A DNA stretch of 64,000 bases from Streptomyces aureoverticillatus (GTDB taxonomy: Bacteria; Actinomycetota; Actinomycetes; Streptomycetales; Streptomycetaceae). The translations under genes and the position numbers were made by a program. This document shows, one piece after another, positions 1 through 9,197 of this stretch. The DNA is taken from the NCBI RefSeq assembly GCF_014649395.1, contig NZ_BMSY01000008.1, positions 310,001-374,000 of the forward strand, read 5' to 3'. Positions within the stretch are counted from its first letter, which is position 1. Each line of letters starts with the position of its first letter. Under the pieces are notes generated by a model, which worked only from the letters and a program-made list of their open reading frames with translations, did no database searches and had not been told where the DNA came from.

Positions 1-2
1 TC

Positions 3-1658
3 GGCTCCAGCCGCAAGCAGGTCAACCGCTCGGTCCTGGCCGAGGCGCTGCTCCTGGGCGTCGTCGGCTCGGTCCTCGGCGTCGGCGCGGGCATCGGCCT
101 CGCCGTCGGCCTGATGAAGCTGATGTCCGGCATGGGCATGGAGCTGTCCACAAAGGACCTCACCATCGCCTGGACGACCCCGGCGGTGGGCCTGGCCCTC
201 GGCATCATCGTCACCGTCCTCGCGGCGTATCTCCCGGCACGCCGGGCGGGCAAGGTCTCCCCGATGGCGGCCCTGCGCGACGCCGGTACGCCGGCGGACG
301 GCAAGGCGGGCGCGCTGCGCGCCGTCATCGGCCTGGCCCTCACCGGCGCCGGAGTCTTCGCGCTCTACACCGCCGGGCAGGCGGACAAGGCGAAGGACGG
401 CTCCCTCTTCCTCGGCCTCGGCGTCGTCGCGACCCTCATCGGCTTCGTGGTCATCGGCCCGGTCCTGGCGTCCTTCGTGGTCCGCGTCATCAGCGCGGTG
501 CTGCTCCGGTGGTTCGGCCCCGTCGGCCGCATGGCCGAGCGCAACGCGCTGCGCAACCCGCGCCGCACCGGTGCCACGGGCGCGGCCCTGATGATCGGCC
601 TCGCGCTGGTGGCCTGCCTCTCCGTGGTCGGCTCCTCGATGGTGGCCTCGGCGACGGACGAGCTCGACAAGTCGGTGGGCGCGGACTTCATCATCCAGGG
701 AGAACAGCAGAGCATCACGGCCAAGGCCGAGAAGAAGCTGGAGAAGACGCCGTACATCTCGCACTTCACCCGCAACAAGGAGCTCGACGCCGACATCACC
801 CTGCCCGACGGCAGGACCAGCAAGGACACGAGCCTCAGCGCCGCCGACCCCTCGTATGCCAAGGATCTGCGTCGCGAGACCGTCGCCGGTGAACTGTCCG
901 CCGCCTACGGCAAGAACGCGATGTCGGTGGGCGAGGAGTTCGCGAAGAAGCACCACCTGAAAGTCGGCGACAAGCTGAAGGTCGACTTCGACAAGGGCCG
1001 CACCGCCGAGCTGAAGCTCGCCGCGATCACCTCGGACGACGGGTCGTTCGACAAGGGCGCGATGTACGTGAACATCACCACGGTCGAGCGCTATGTGCCC
1101 GCGCACCGCATGCCGCAGACCGGGATCGCCTTCGCCCAGGCGGTAGACGGCAAGCAGGACGAGGCGTACAAGGCGCTCAAGGACGCCCTGAAGGCCTACC
1201 CGCAGTACAAGGTGCAGGACCAGACCGACTTCAAGCAGGACCTGAAGGACCAGGTCGGCCAGATGCTCAACATGGTCTACGGCCTGCTGGGTCTCGCGAT
1301 CATCGTCGCCATCCTGGGCGTCGTGAACACCCTGGCCCTCTCGGTGGTCGAGCGCACCCGCGAGATCGGCCTGATGCGGGCCATCGGCCTCTCCCGCCGC
1401 CAGCTGCGCCGCATGATCCGCATGGAGTCGGTCGTCATCGCCCTCTTCGGCGCACTGCTCGGCCTGGGCCTCGGCATGGGCTGGGGCGCCACCGCCCAGA
1501 AGCTCCTCGCCCTGGAGGGCCTCAAGGTCCTGGAGATCCCCTGGCCGACGATCATCACGGTCTTCATCGGCTCGGCGTTCGTGGGCCTGTTCGCGGCGCT
1601 GGTGCCCGCGTTCCGGGCGGGGCGGATGAACGTGCTGAACGCGATCGCGACCGAATAG
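3..1658 (+). CDS. ABC transporter permease, FtsX family (5' end outside window)
   Basis: The frame is open from base 3, so this is the C-terminal part (about 551 residues) of a longer protein. It has paired hydrophobic helices near the start, further membrane segments, an extracytoplasmic domain rich in Lys and Asp in the middle, and a terminal FtsX block with three helices. The terminal block carries the usual VVNTLALSVVERTREIGLMR-type signature followed by a conserved Arg-rich turn. Proteins of this family have two FtsX domains and pair with a LolD/MacB-like ATPase to move lipids or peptides or to drive cell-envelope enzymes. The partner ATPase should lie just upstream, outside the window. 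A second FtsX system lies at 30-33.5 kb. The substrate cannot be told from sequence. Confidence 0.9.
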   Translation, partial: GSSRKQVNRSVLAEALLLGVVGSVLGVGAGIGLAVGLMKLMSGMGMELSTKDLTIAWTTPAVGLALGIIVTVLAAYLPARRAGKVSPMAALRDAGTPADGKAGALRAVIGLALTGAGVFALYTAGQADKAKDGSLFLGLGVVATLIGFVVIGPVLASFVVRVISAVLLRWFGPVGRMAERNALRNPRRTGATGAALMIGLALVACLSVVGSSMVASATDELDKSVGADFIIQGEQQSITAKAEKKLEKTPYISHFTRNKELDADITLPDGRTSKDTSLSAADPSYAKDLRRETVAGELSAAYGKNAMSVGEEFAKKHHLKVGDKLKVDFDKGRTAELKLAAITSDDGSFDKGAMYVNITTVERYVPAHRMPQTGIAFAQAVDGKQDEAYKALKDALKAYPQYKVQDQTDFKQDLKDQVGQMLNMVYGLLGLAIIVAILGVVNTLALSVVERTREIGLMRAIGLSRRQLRRMIRMESVVIALFGALLGLGLGMGWGATAQKLLALEGLKVLEIPWPTIITVFIGSAFVGLFAALVPAFRAGRMNVLNAIATE

Positions 1659-1683
1659 TCCTCACCGGACGGGGGAACGGGGG

Positions 1684-1721
1684 AGGGCCGGGCCCGGTGG
1701 AATTCCACCGGGCCCGGCCCT
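1684..1721. terminator. Perfect palindrome, bidirectional terminator
   Basis: A 38-base perfect inverted repeat with no loop bases (19 bp arms centred on GAATTC) starts 25 bases after the permease stop. It ends 22 bases before the stop of the convergent toxin gene. No T-run follows, which is common for Streptomyces terminators. Confidence 0.75.
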
Positions 1722-1743
1722 TGAGGCGTGGGCACACCGCGGA

Positions 1744-1995
1744 TCAGGCGAGACGACCGATGTGCACGACGACGATGGTGATGGTGCCCTCGTCGATCTC
1801 GTACATCAGGCGGTATAAGCCGACGTGAAGGCGGCGGACTTCAGGCGAGCCGTAGGCGACGGTCCCTGAAGGGCGAGGGTTGTCTGCCAGCAGGTCGACT
1901 GCGGCATAGACCTGCCGCAGTCCGTCCGGGTCGTCCTTGAGGAAACGGACGGCGGCGTTGGTCGCCTGCTCGCGCCAGAAGATCTGAAAGCTCAC
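1744..1995 (-). CDS. RelE/ParE-family toxin
   Basis: This 83-residue protein has the compact RelE fold pattern: an N-terminal helix after a short strand, then the closing strands with RRLHVGLYRLMYEI and a final hydrophobic strand. RelE-type toxins usually cleave mRNA in the ribosome; ParE members poison gyrase, and I cannot separate the two here. The start codon overlaps the stop of the upstream antitoxin gene by four bases (ATGA), so the two are translationally coupled. Leu60 is encoded by TTA (plus-strand bases 1816-1818, read as TAA on the plus strand). This codon is very rare in Streptomyces and needs bldA tRNA. The antitoxin has none. Toxin synthesis is therefore expected to depend on bldA, while antitoxin synthesis is not. 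Confidence 0.85.
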   Translation of the reverse strand: MSFQIFWREQATNAAVRFLKDDPDGLRQVYAAVDLLADNPRPSGTVAYGSPEVRRLHVGLYRLMYEIDEGTITIVVVHIGRLA

Positions 1996-2267
1996 TCACG
2001 CTCCAGACCGAGCAGCTGACGAACCTCCTCGTGAGGGATGCCGACGAACGTTCCATCGGCCTTCTCGGCTCGGTAGCGGGCCACCGCGAGCTGCTCTTCG
2101 AGCTCCAGCACCCGCTCCTCCAGCTCGTCCAGCTCGTTGGGGTTTATGAACACAGCCGCGGGCTGGCCGTGATCCGTGATGGTGATGCGCTCGCGGGCAT
2201 GCGCGGTCCGGCGCACCAGGGTGCCGAACCGGGCCCGCGCCTCGGTGATGGGCAGCGTCTCGCTCAT
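1992..2267 (-). CDS. Phd/YefM-family antitoxin
   Basis: This 91-residue protein begins with the typical Phd/YefM DNA-binding half, including ITEARARFGTLVRR and then ITITDHGQPAAVFINPNEL. A coiled, Glu-rich toxin-binding C-terminal half follows. It neutralises the toxin encoded just downstream and should repress the shared promoter as a dimer. There is no clear Shine-Dalgarno sequence within 10 bases of the ATG. A perfect 18-base palindrome begins four bases upstream of the start, so the transcript may be leaderless or the operator may overlap the ribosome site. Confidence 0.87.
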   Translation of the reverse strand: MSETLPITEARARFGTLVRRTAHARERITITDHGQPAAVFINPNELDELEERVLELEEQLAVARYRAEKADGTFVGIPHEEVRQLLGLERE

Positions 2268-2270
2268 GTA

Positions 2271-2288
2271 AGGAAGTGTACACTTCCT
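2271..2288. promoter_or_regulatory. Perfect palindrome, probable toxin-antitoxin operator
   Basis: AGGAAGTGTACACTTCCT is an exact 18-base inverted repeat immediately upstream of the antitoxin start. Phd/YefM antitoxins bind palindromes around a GTAC core, so this fits an autoregulatory operator. It also lies 135 bases upstream of mfd. Confidence 0.7.
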
Positions 2289-2422
2289 GCATCTTCCGTA
2301 CAGTCCCTCGATCAGGTGACCGCCGCCGAGCCGACGTACCCTGGAGGACCCCGGCCCGTGCGACGAGTCGGGCTGTTCGCGTTGTCCGCATCGTTCTATC
2401 GCCCCGGACTGGATGCCCCTTC

Positions 2423-5400
2423 ATGAGCCTGCACGGACTGCTGGACGCCGTCGTCAAGGACGCGGCCCTCACCGAAGCGGTGAAGGCCGCGGCCGACGGC
2501 AACCGGCACCACATCGACCTCGTCGGCCCCCCGGCCGCCCGCCCCTTCGCCGTGGCGGCCCTCGCCCGCGAGGCGCGGCGCACCGTCCTCGCGGTGACGG
2601 CCACCGGCCGTGAGGCCGAGGACCTGGCCGCCGCGCTGCGGACGGTGCTGCCGCCCGAGGGCGTCGTGGAGTACCCGTCGTGGGAGACGCTGCCGCACGA
2701 GCGGCTCTCCCCGCGCTCCGACACCGTCGGACGCCGCCTCGCGGTGCTGCGCCGCCTCGCGCACCCGCGCGCCGACGACCCCGAGACGGGCCCGGTCTCG
2801 GTGGTCGTGGCGCCGGTGCGCTCCGTGCTCCAGCCGCAGGTCAAGGGGCTCGGCGACCTGGAGCCGGTGGCCCTGCGCACGGGCGAGTCGGCCGACCTGA
2901 ACGAGACGGTCGAGGCCCTGGCCGCGGCGGCGTACGCGCGCGTGGAGCTGGTGGAGAAGCGCGGCGAGTTCGCCGTGCGCGGCGGCATCCTGGACGTCTT
3001 CCCGCCCACCGAGGAGCACCCCCTGCGGGTGGAGTTCTGGGGCGACGACGTCGAGGAGATCCGGTACTTCAAGGTCGCCGACCAGCGCTCCCTGGAGATC
3101 GCCGAGCACGGCCTGTGGGCGCCGCCGTGCCGGGAGCTGCTGCTCACCGAGGAGGTGCGGGGCCGGGCCGCCGCCCTCGCCGAGCTCCACCCGGAGCTGG
3201 GCGAGCTGCTCGGCAAGATCGCCGAGGGCATCGCGGTCGAGGGCATGGAGTCGCTGGCCCCGGTCCTGGTGGACGACATGGAGCTGCTGCTCGACGTGCT
3301 CCCGGCGGGGTCCATGGCGCTGGTCTGCGACCCGGAGCGGGTGCGCACGCGCGCCGCCGACCTGGTGGCGACGAGCCAGGAGTTCCTCCAGGCGAGCTGG
3401 GCCGCGACGGCCGGTGGCGGGGAGGCCCCGATCGACGTGGGCGCGGCCTCGCTGTGGGGCATCGCGGACGTCCGCGACCGCGCCCGCGAGCTCGGCATGA
3501 TGTGGTGGTCGGTGAGCCCGTTCGCCGCCGACGAGGTGCCGGACTCCACCGACCTCGCCGACGCCGACACCCTCAAGCTCGGCATGCACGCCCCGGAGAC
3601 GTACCGGGGAGACACCGCGAAGGCCCTCGCCGACACCAAGGGCTGGCTCGCCGACGGCTGGCGCACGGTGTACGTCACCGAGGGCCACGGCCCCGCCGCC
3701 CGCACCGCCGAGGTGCTCGGCGGCGAAGGCATCGCCGCCCGCCTGGACGCCGACCTCACCGCCCTCACCCCGTCCGTCGTGCACGTGGCCTGCGGCTCGA
3801 TCGACTACGGCTTCGTCGACGAGGCCCTGAAGCTCGCCGTCCTGACGGAGACCGACCTCACCGGCCAGAAGGCGGCCGGCAAGGACGGGCAGCGCATGCC
3901 CGCCCGGCGCCGCAAGACCATCGACCCGCTGACCCTCGAAGCCGGCGACTACATCGTGCACGAGCAGCACGGCGTGGGCCGCTACATCGAGATGGTGCAG
4001 CGCACGGTCCAGGGCGCGACCCGCGAGTATCTGGTCGTGGAGTACGCCCCCGCCAAGCGCGGCCAGCCCGGCGACCGCCTCTACATCCCCACCGACCAGC
4101 TGGAGCAGATCACCAAGTACGTGGGCGGCGAGGCCCCCACGCTGCACCGCCTCGGCGGCGCCGACTGGACCAAGACCAAGGCGCGGGCGAAGAAGGCGGT
4201 CAAGGAGATCGCCGCGGACCTCATCAAGCTGTACTCGGCCCGGATGGCGGCCCCCGGCCACACCTTCGGCCCCGACACCCCCTGGCAGCGCGAGCTGGAG
4301 GATGCCTTCCCCTACGCGGAGACCCCCGACCAGCTCACCACCATCGCCGAGGTCAAGGAGGACATGGAGAAGTCGGTCCCGATGGACCGCCTGATCTGCG
4401 GCGACGTGGGCTACGGCAAGACGGAGATCGCGGTCCGCGCGGCCTTCAAGGCCGTCCAGGACGGCAAGCAGGTCGCCGTCCTCGTACCGACGACGCTCCT
4501 CGTCCAGCAGCACTTCGGCACGTTCTCCGAGCGCTACTCGCAATTCCCGGTGAACGTGCGGGCGTTGAGCCGCTTCCAGACCGACACCGAGGCGAAGGCG
4601 ACCCTGGAGGGCCTCAAGGACGGCGCCGTCGACATCGTCATCGGCACCCACCGCCTGTTCTCGTCCGAGACCAAGTTCAAGGACCTGGGCCTGGTCATCG
4701 TCGACGAGGAGCAGCGGTTCGGCGTCGAGCACAAGGAGCAGCTGAAGAAGCTGCGCGCGAACGTCGACGTGCTGACGATGTCGGCGACGCCCATCCCCCG
4801 TACGCTCGAAATGGCCGTGACCGGCATCCGCGAGATGTCCACGATCACCACGCCCCCCGAGGAGCGGCACCCGGTCCTGACCTTCGTCGGGCCGTACGAG
4901 GAGAAGCAGATCGGCGCCGCCATCCGCCGCGAACTGCTGCGCGAGGGCCAGGTCTTCTACATCCACAACCGCGTCGAGTCCATCGACCGCGCGGCGGCGA
5001 GGCTGCGGGACATCGTCCCCGAGGCCCGCATCGCCACCGCCCACGGCCAGATGTCCGAACAGTCCCTGGAACAAGTCGTGGTGGACTTCTGGGAGAAGAA
5101 GTTCGACGTGCTCGTCTCGACGACGATCGTCGAGTCGGGCATCGACATCTCCAACGCCAACACGCTCATCGTGGAGCGCGGCGACAACTTCGGCCTCTCG
5201 CAGCTCCACCAGCTGCGCGGCCGCGTCGGCCGAGGGCGCGAGCGCGGTTACGCGTACTTCCTGTACCCGCCGGAGAAGCCGCTGACCGAGACCGCGCACG
5301 AGCGGCTCGCGACCATCGCCCAGCACACGGAGATGGGCGCGGGCATGTACGTGGCGATGAAGGACCTGGAGATCCGCGGCGCCGGCAACCTGCTCGGCGG

Positions 5401-5971
5401 CGAGCAGTCCGGGCACATCGCGGGCGTCGGTTTCGACCTCTACGTACGCATGGTGGGCGAGGCCGTCGCCGACTACCGGGCCTCCCTGGAAGGCGGAGTG
5501 GAGGAGGAGCCGCCGCTGGAGGTCAAGATCGAACTCCCGGTGGACGCGCACGTCCCGCACGACTACGCCCCCGGCGAGCGCCTGCGCCTCCAGGCCTACC
5601 GCTCGATCGCCTCCGCCAACACGGAGGACGACATCAAGGCGGTGCGCGAGGAACTCACCGACCGCTACGGCAAGCTGCCCGAGCCGGTCGAGAACCTCCT
5701 GCTCGTCGCGGGCCTGCGGATGCTGTCGCGCGCGTGCGGCGTCGGCGAGATCGTGCTCCAGGGCACCAACATCCGCTTCGCGCCGGTGGACTTGCGGGAG
5801 TCCCAGGAGCTGCGCCTCAAGCGGCTCTACCCCGGCACGGTCATCAAGGCGGCCGCGCACCAGGTGCTCGTACCGCGCCCGAAGACGGCGAAGGTCGGCG
5901 GGAAGCCGTTGGTCGGCCGGGAGTTGCTGGGCTGGGTGGGGGAGTTCCTGACGTCGATCCTGGGTTCGTGA
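2423..5971 (+). CDS. mfd: Transcription-repair coupling factor Mfd
   Basis: This is an ATP-driven translocase that removes stalled RNA polymerase and recruits UvrA for nucleotide excision repair. The protein has 1182 residues, the usual family length. It has an N-terminal UvrB-like module, a CarD-like RNA polymerase interaction domain (around residues 510-580, with DYIVHEQHGVGRY), and a RecG-type helicase core. The Walker A motif GDVGYGKT is at residues 660-667, DEEQ at about 761-764, and SATPIPRT follows. A C-terminal TRCF domain completes it. The frame is open further upstream, but homologous sequence begins at the ATG at 2423 (MSLHGLLDAV), which I take as the start. A strong hairpin follows directly after the stop. 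Confidence 0.97.
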   Translation: MSLHGLLDAVVKDAALTEAVKAAADGNRHHIDLVGPPAARPFAVAALAREARRTVLAVTATGREAEDLAAALRTVLPPEGVVEYPSWETLPHERLSPRSDTVGRRLAVLRRLAHPRADDPETGPVSVVVAPVRSVLQPQVKGLGDLEPVALRTGESADLNETVEALAAAAYARVELVEKRGEFAVRGGILDVFPPTEEHPLRVEFWGDDVEEIRYFKVADQRSLEIAEHGLWAPPCRELLLTEEVRGRAAALAELHPELGELLGKIAEGIAVEGMESLAPVLVDDMELLLDVLPAGSMALVCDPERVRTRAADLVATSQEFLQASWAATAGGGEAPIDVGAASLWGIADVRDRARELGMMWWSVSPFAADEVPDSTDLADADTLKLGMHAPETYRGDTAKALADTKGWLADGWRTVYVTEGHGPAARTAEVLGGEGIAARLDADLTALTPSVVHVACGSIDYGFVDEALKLAVLTETDLTGQKAAGKDGQRMPARRRKTIDPLTLEAGDYIVHEQHGVGRYIEMVQRTVQGATREYLVVEYAPAKRGQPGDRLYIPTDQLEQITKYVGGEAPTLHRLGGADWTKTKARAKKAVKEIAADLIKLYSARMAAPGHTFGPDTPWQRELEDAFPYAETPDQLTTIAEVKEDMEKSVPMDRLICGDVGYGKTEIAVRAAFKAVQDGKQVAVLVPTTLLVQQHFGTFSERYSQFPVNVRALSRFQTDTEAKATLEGLKDGAVDIVIGTHRLFSSETKFKDLGLVIVDEEQRFGVEHKEQLKKLRANVDVLTMSATPIPRTLEMAVTGIREMSTITTPPEERHPVLTFVGPYEEKQIGAAIRRELLREGQVFYIHNRVESIDRAAARLRDIVPEARIATAHGQMSEQSLEQVVVDFWEKKFDVLVSTTIVESGIDISNANTLIVERGDNFGLSQLHQLRGRVGRGRERGYAYFLYPPEKPLTETAHERLATIAQHTEMGAGMYVAMKDLEIRGAGNLLGGEQSGHIAGVGFDLYVRMVGEAVADYRASLEGGVEEEPPLEVKIELPVDAHVPHDYAPGERLRLQAYRSIASANTEDDIKAVREELTDRYGKLPEPVENLLLVAGLRMLSRACGVGEIVLQGTNIRFAPVDLRESQELRLKRLYPGTVIKAAAHQVLVPRPKTAKVGGKPLVGRELLGWVGEFLTSILGS

Positions 5972-5972
5972 C

Positions 5973-6013
5973 CCGTCGGGCCCGGGGCGCTCCTTGCGCC
6001 CCGGGCCCGACGG
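5973..6013. terminator. Bidirectional terminator between mfd and SGNH hydrolase
   Basis: Two 18-base arms (5973-5990 and 5996-6013) are perfectly complementary around a 5-base loop, between two convergent genes whose stops are 49 bases apart. Confidence 0.85.
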
Positions 6014-6020
6014 ACACGCC

Positions 6021-7322
6021 CTAGAGCTGGTCGAGGTCCACGGCCTCGGCCATCGCCCGGTATCCGGCGTCGTTGGGGTGCAGCCCGTCGCCGGAGTCGT
6101 AGGCGGGGGCGATGCGGTCCCGGTCGGCGGGGTCGGCCACGGCACTCTCCAGATCGACGACGGCGTCGTACGCACCCGACGTACGGATCCAGTGGTTGAC
6201 GGCCTCGCGCTTGGCCTCGTTGGCCGGGCTGTCGTAGAAGGAACCCTTGATGGGTGTCAGGGTCGCGCCCACCACCTTGATGCCCTGGGCGTGGGCCTGG
6301 CGGATCAACGAGCGGTGGCCGTCGATGAGTTGGCGGGCCGACACGTCCGGGGTCGGTCCGCCGGGTGAGCCCTCCGCACTGGACCCGATGTCGTTGATGC
6401 CCTCCAACACGATGACCGTGCCGACGTTCGGTTCGCTCAGTACGTCCTTCCTGAAGCGGACGACGCCCTTCTCGCCCGCCCAGTTGGAGTCGTTGGTGAC
6501 CTGGTTGCCGGCGATCCCGTGGTTGAGCACGCCGCGCGGCCGGCCGGTGGCGGCGAGGCGCTCCGCGAGCTTGTCGGGGTAGCGGCCGTTCGTGTCGAGG
6601 CCGGAGCCCGTGCCGTCGGTGATGGAGTCGCCGAAGGCGACGACGGACCCGCGGCGGACGGGCCCGGCCCCGGTGACCTCGACGCCGGTGAGGTAGTACC
6701 AGGAGTCGCTGGTCTCCGTGAACGCGGCGCCGTCGCGGTCGCGGACGTGATCGCCCTGGGCGCGGTAGCTGGTGGCGGAGGAGATCATGTGAAAGGTGGC
6801 GGGCCCGGTCGGCGCCTCCAGATACAGCGTGACGGTCAGCGACTCAAGTGCCTCGACCTTGAAGGGCACGGCGTCGCTGTACGTCTTGCCGCCCACCGGG
6901 ATCGTCACGGACCCCGCGCCGCCGAAGGCCAGCTTCCGCACGGAACCGGCCCTGACCGCCGGGCCCTTGCCCGTGCGGGCGACGGCCGCTCCGGCGATCC
7001 GCAGCGGAGTCTTGCCGTACCGGTTGGACAGCTCGATGCGGGCCTTGGTGCCGCCGGTGCTGACCCGGACCACTTGGCGGACCGTCTGCCGCTCGAAGCC
7101 CTGCTTGGACCAGTTCGGCGTGAAGACCTCGGTCGTCGCTTGGGGGGATGCGGCCCAAGCGCCTTGCCAGGGGCTGGTGTTGTGCGTGGTGCGGGTGTGC
7201 CCGGCCGCCACGGCGTCCGAGGGACCGGCCAGCCCCGCCGTGCCGGCGACGGGCAGCGCGGCCAGTGCGGCTGTGGCCAGGACCATCGCACCCGTACGTC
7301 GTGTCGAACCGTTGAATCTCAT
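6021..7322 (-). CDS. Secreted SGNH/GDSL hydrolase
   Basis: This 433-residue exported esterase/lipase-like protein has a signal peptide in the first 40 residues, a beta-rich N-terminal domain, and an SGNH domain. The four SGNH blocks are visible: GDSITDG with Ser233, GIAGNQV with Gly272 and Asn273, EGIND with Asn310, and GDGLHPND with Asp412 and His415. The catalytic triad is thus complete. The start at 7322 is chosen because an AAGGGG ribosome site lies about 10 bases upstream; a longer frame exists but adds no homologous sequence. The natural substrate is unknown; members act on polysaccharide acetyl groups or lipids. It is convergent with mfd. Confidence 0.9.
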   Translation of the reverse strand: MRFNGSTRRTGAMVLATAALAALPVAGTAGLAGPSDAVAAGHTRTTHNTSPWQGAWAASPQATTEVFTPNWSKQGFERQTVRQVVRVSTGGTKARIELSNRYGKTPLRIAGAAVARTGKGPAVRAGSVRKLAFGGAGSVTIPVGGKTYSDAVPFKVEALESLTVTLYLEAPTGPATFHMISSATSYRAQGDHVRDRDGAAFTETSDSWYYLTGVEVTGAGPVRRGSVVAFGDSITDGTGSGLDTNGRYPDKLAERLAATGRPRGVLNHGIAGNQVTNDSNWAGEKGVVRFRKDVLSEPNVGTVIVLEGINDIGSSAEGSPGGPTPDVSARQLIDGHRSLIRQAHAQGIKVVGATLTPIKGSFYDSPANEAKREAVNHWIRTSGAYDAVVDLESAVADPADRDRIAPAYDSGDGLHPNDAGYRAMAEAVDLDQL

Positions 7323-7514
7323 GTGTCCCGCCCCTTGTCCGCTGTGTTCTGGCAGGGTCAAGCGGAGTATGGCTCCGGTTATTCCCCGGGGCGGGTGAAG
7401 TCGCAGGTGGGGTGGGCTCGGGTGGATGCGAGTCCCCGTCGTCAGTTCACGTCGTCAGTCCCCGTCGTCCCCGTCAGGGAGGGGCGCCGCCCGGCCGGAA
7501 CAGCATCGTCGTCA

Positions 7515-8372
7515 GTGAGCGGAACACGTCCTCGGGATCACCTGCTCGAGCCCCTGCACGCCGTGCTCTATTACGCACCCGAGGCCCTCGACGAGGCCGC
7601 CGGGCTCGGCTTCGCGACGGGCGAGCGCTGGCCGAGCTACTTCGCGTGGCGCGCGGCGCCGCTCGGTGCGGCGGGGCGCGAGCGCGTGACGTCCGCGTTC
7701 TACAGCTTCAGTCCGCGGATGGTGGGGGAGTACGTCCCCGCGGCATGGGACGTCGCGCCGCCCGCCGAAGTGCTCGCCGCTCGGCTGCGCGCGGTCGACC
7801 GTGCCTGGCGCGCGCTCTTCGGGGAGTCGGCCGACGGGCCGGACATGGCGGAGGCGGCCCGGCTCGCCCGTCACGCGGCGGAGGCGGCGAACAGCGAAGG
7901 GCGTCCGCTCGCCGCCGCCAACGCCGAGCTGCCCTGGCCCGCGGAGCCGCATCTCGCGCTGTGGCAGGCGGCGACGGTCCTGCGGGAGCACCGGGGCGAC
8001 GGCCACCTCGTGGCGCTCCTGGCGGCCGGGCTCGACCCCGTCGAGGCGCTGGTCTCCTTCGCGGCGATAGGCGCGGCGCCGGAGGAGACGTTCGCAAGCC
8101 GCGGATGGAGTGCCGAGGAGTGGGAAGCGGCGCGGCAACGGCTCGTGGGGCGAGGGCTGTTGGACGAGGGGGGAGCCGTCACGGAGGCGGGGCGTTCGCT
8201 GCGCGCCGAAGTCGAGCTCCGCACCGATGAGTTGGCGGCGGAGCCTTGGCGGGCACTGGGCGCGGACGCGACGCAGCGGTTGGCTGAACTGCTCGGTCCG
8301 CTGTGGGTGGCGGTCCTTGGGTCGGGTCTGCTTCCGACGGAGGGGAATACGTTGGGGATAGGCAAGGTGTGA
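7515..8372 (+). CDS. SCO6745-family (SalK-like) protein
   Basis: This 285-residue soluble protein matches the actinobacterial SCO6745/SalK-like family, which begins with a conserved LEPLHAVLYYAPEA block. It continues with RVTSAFYSFSPRMVGEYVPAAW in mid-N-terminal position, and ends in a winged-helix-like half (WSAEEWEAARQRLVGRGLLD, then a Glu-rich helix). The function is not established; a helix-turn-helix role has been proposed for the C-terminal half. The GTG at 7515 is chosen because homology begins there, although no good ribosome site precedes it. The upstream gap holds tandem CGTCGTCAGT-like repeats (about 7435-7477). Confidence 0.75.
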   Translation: MSGTRPRDHLLEPLHAVLYYAPEALDEAAGLGFATGERWPSYFAWRAAPLGAAGRERVTSAFYSFSPRMVGEYVPAAWDVAPPAEVLAARLRAVDRAWRALFGESADGPDMAEAARLARHAAEAANSEGRPLAAANAELPWPAEPHLALWQAATVLREHRGDGHLVALLAAGLDPVEALVSFAAIGAAPEETFASRGWSAEEWEAARQRLVGRGLLDEGGAVTEAGRSLRAEVELRTDELAAEPWRALGADATQRLAELLGPLWVAVLGSGLLPTEGNTLGIGKV

Positions 8373-8435
8373 GGCCGGGCCGGGTCGCGGGGGAGGGTTC
8401 GTCTACCGTGGGGCCGGTCCAGCGAGGGAGTGACT

Positions 8436-9197
8436 GTGAGGTTCGGGGGCACCGTGGCGTGCGGCGGGGCGAGGCGGCGGGTCGGCGCGGGTGCGTTGGT
8501 GGCGTTGGTCGTGCTTGGGGGTGGGCTTTCCGCCTGTAAGGGGGACAGTGACAAGGACGGTGGGGGTGGAGCCGCGGGGTCCGGGGCGCGCGGCGGGCCC
8601 GCGCTCGCCGCCGTGGACTCGCTCACCGTCAAGGGGCGCGCGCCCAAGACCGGTTACGACCGGGCGCGGTTCGGCAGCCCCTGGGCCGACACCGACTCGA
8701 ACGGGTGCGGGACCCGCGACGACATACTCAAGCGGGACCTGGACGGCGTGAAGTTCCGGGGCGGCGACTGCACGGTGGTGTCGGGCACCCTCGCGCCCGA
8801 TCCGTACACCGGCAAGGACGTGACGTTCACGCGCGGGCGCAGCCGCGTCGACATCGACCACGTCGTCGCGCTCTCCGACGCCTGGCAGAAGGGCGCAGGG
8901 AGCTGGCGCCCGAGCAAGCGCATAGCCCTGGCCAACGACCCGTTGAACCTCCTCGCCGTCGACGCGGGCCCCAACCGTGGCAAGGGCGACGGCGACACGG
9001 CGACGTGGCTGCCCGCGAACAAGTCCTACCGGTGCGCGTATGTGGCGCGGCAGGTCGCCGTGAAGAAGAAGTACGGCCTGTGGGTGACCGGCGCCGAGCG
9101 GGATGCCATGCGGCGGGTGCTGTCGCGCTGCCCGCAGGAGAAACTGCCGGCGGGCGGCGGCCCGACCGAGGCGCCGGGGCGGTTCCGGGCGCGGTGA
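8436..9197 (+). CDS. Secreted HNH-family nuclease lipoprotein (DUF1524-like)
   Basis: This 253-residue protein has a lipoprotein signal with lipobox LSAC (Cys34), a Gly/Asp-rich linker, and a DUF1524-type HNH nuclease domain. The key residues DIDHVVALSDAW (Asp141, His142) and NDPLNLL (Asn167) are present, as is a downstream NRGKGD. These fit metal-dependent nucleases of the GmrSD/secreted endonuclease group. It should act outside the membrane, perhaps on extracellular DNA. GTG at 8436 is chosen over GTG at 8430 because GAGGGA lies at the right distance only for the former. Confidence 0.83.
   Translation: MRFGGTVACGGARRRVGAGALVALVVLGGGLSACKGDSDKDGGGGAAGSGARGGPALAAVDSLTVKGRAPKTGYDRARFGSPWADTDSNGCGTRDDILKRDLDGVKFRGGDCTVVSGTLAPDPYTGKDVTFTRGRSRVDIDHVVALSDAWQKGAGSWRPSKRIALANDPLNLLAVDAGPNRGKGDGDTATWLPANKSYRCAYVARQVAVKKKYGLWVTGAERDAMRRVLSRCPQEKLPAGGGPTEAPGRFRAR

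Noticed and set aside
2396..6175. 1259-codon open frame on the minus strand opposite mfd
   Set aside because: Very GC-rich DNA gives long antisense open frames; this one has no ribosome site, no recognisable domain and low-complexity composition, while mfd is certain.
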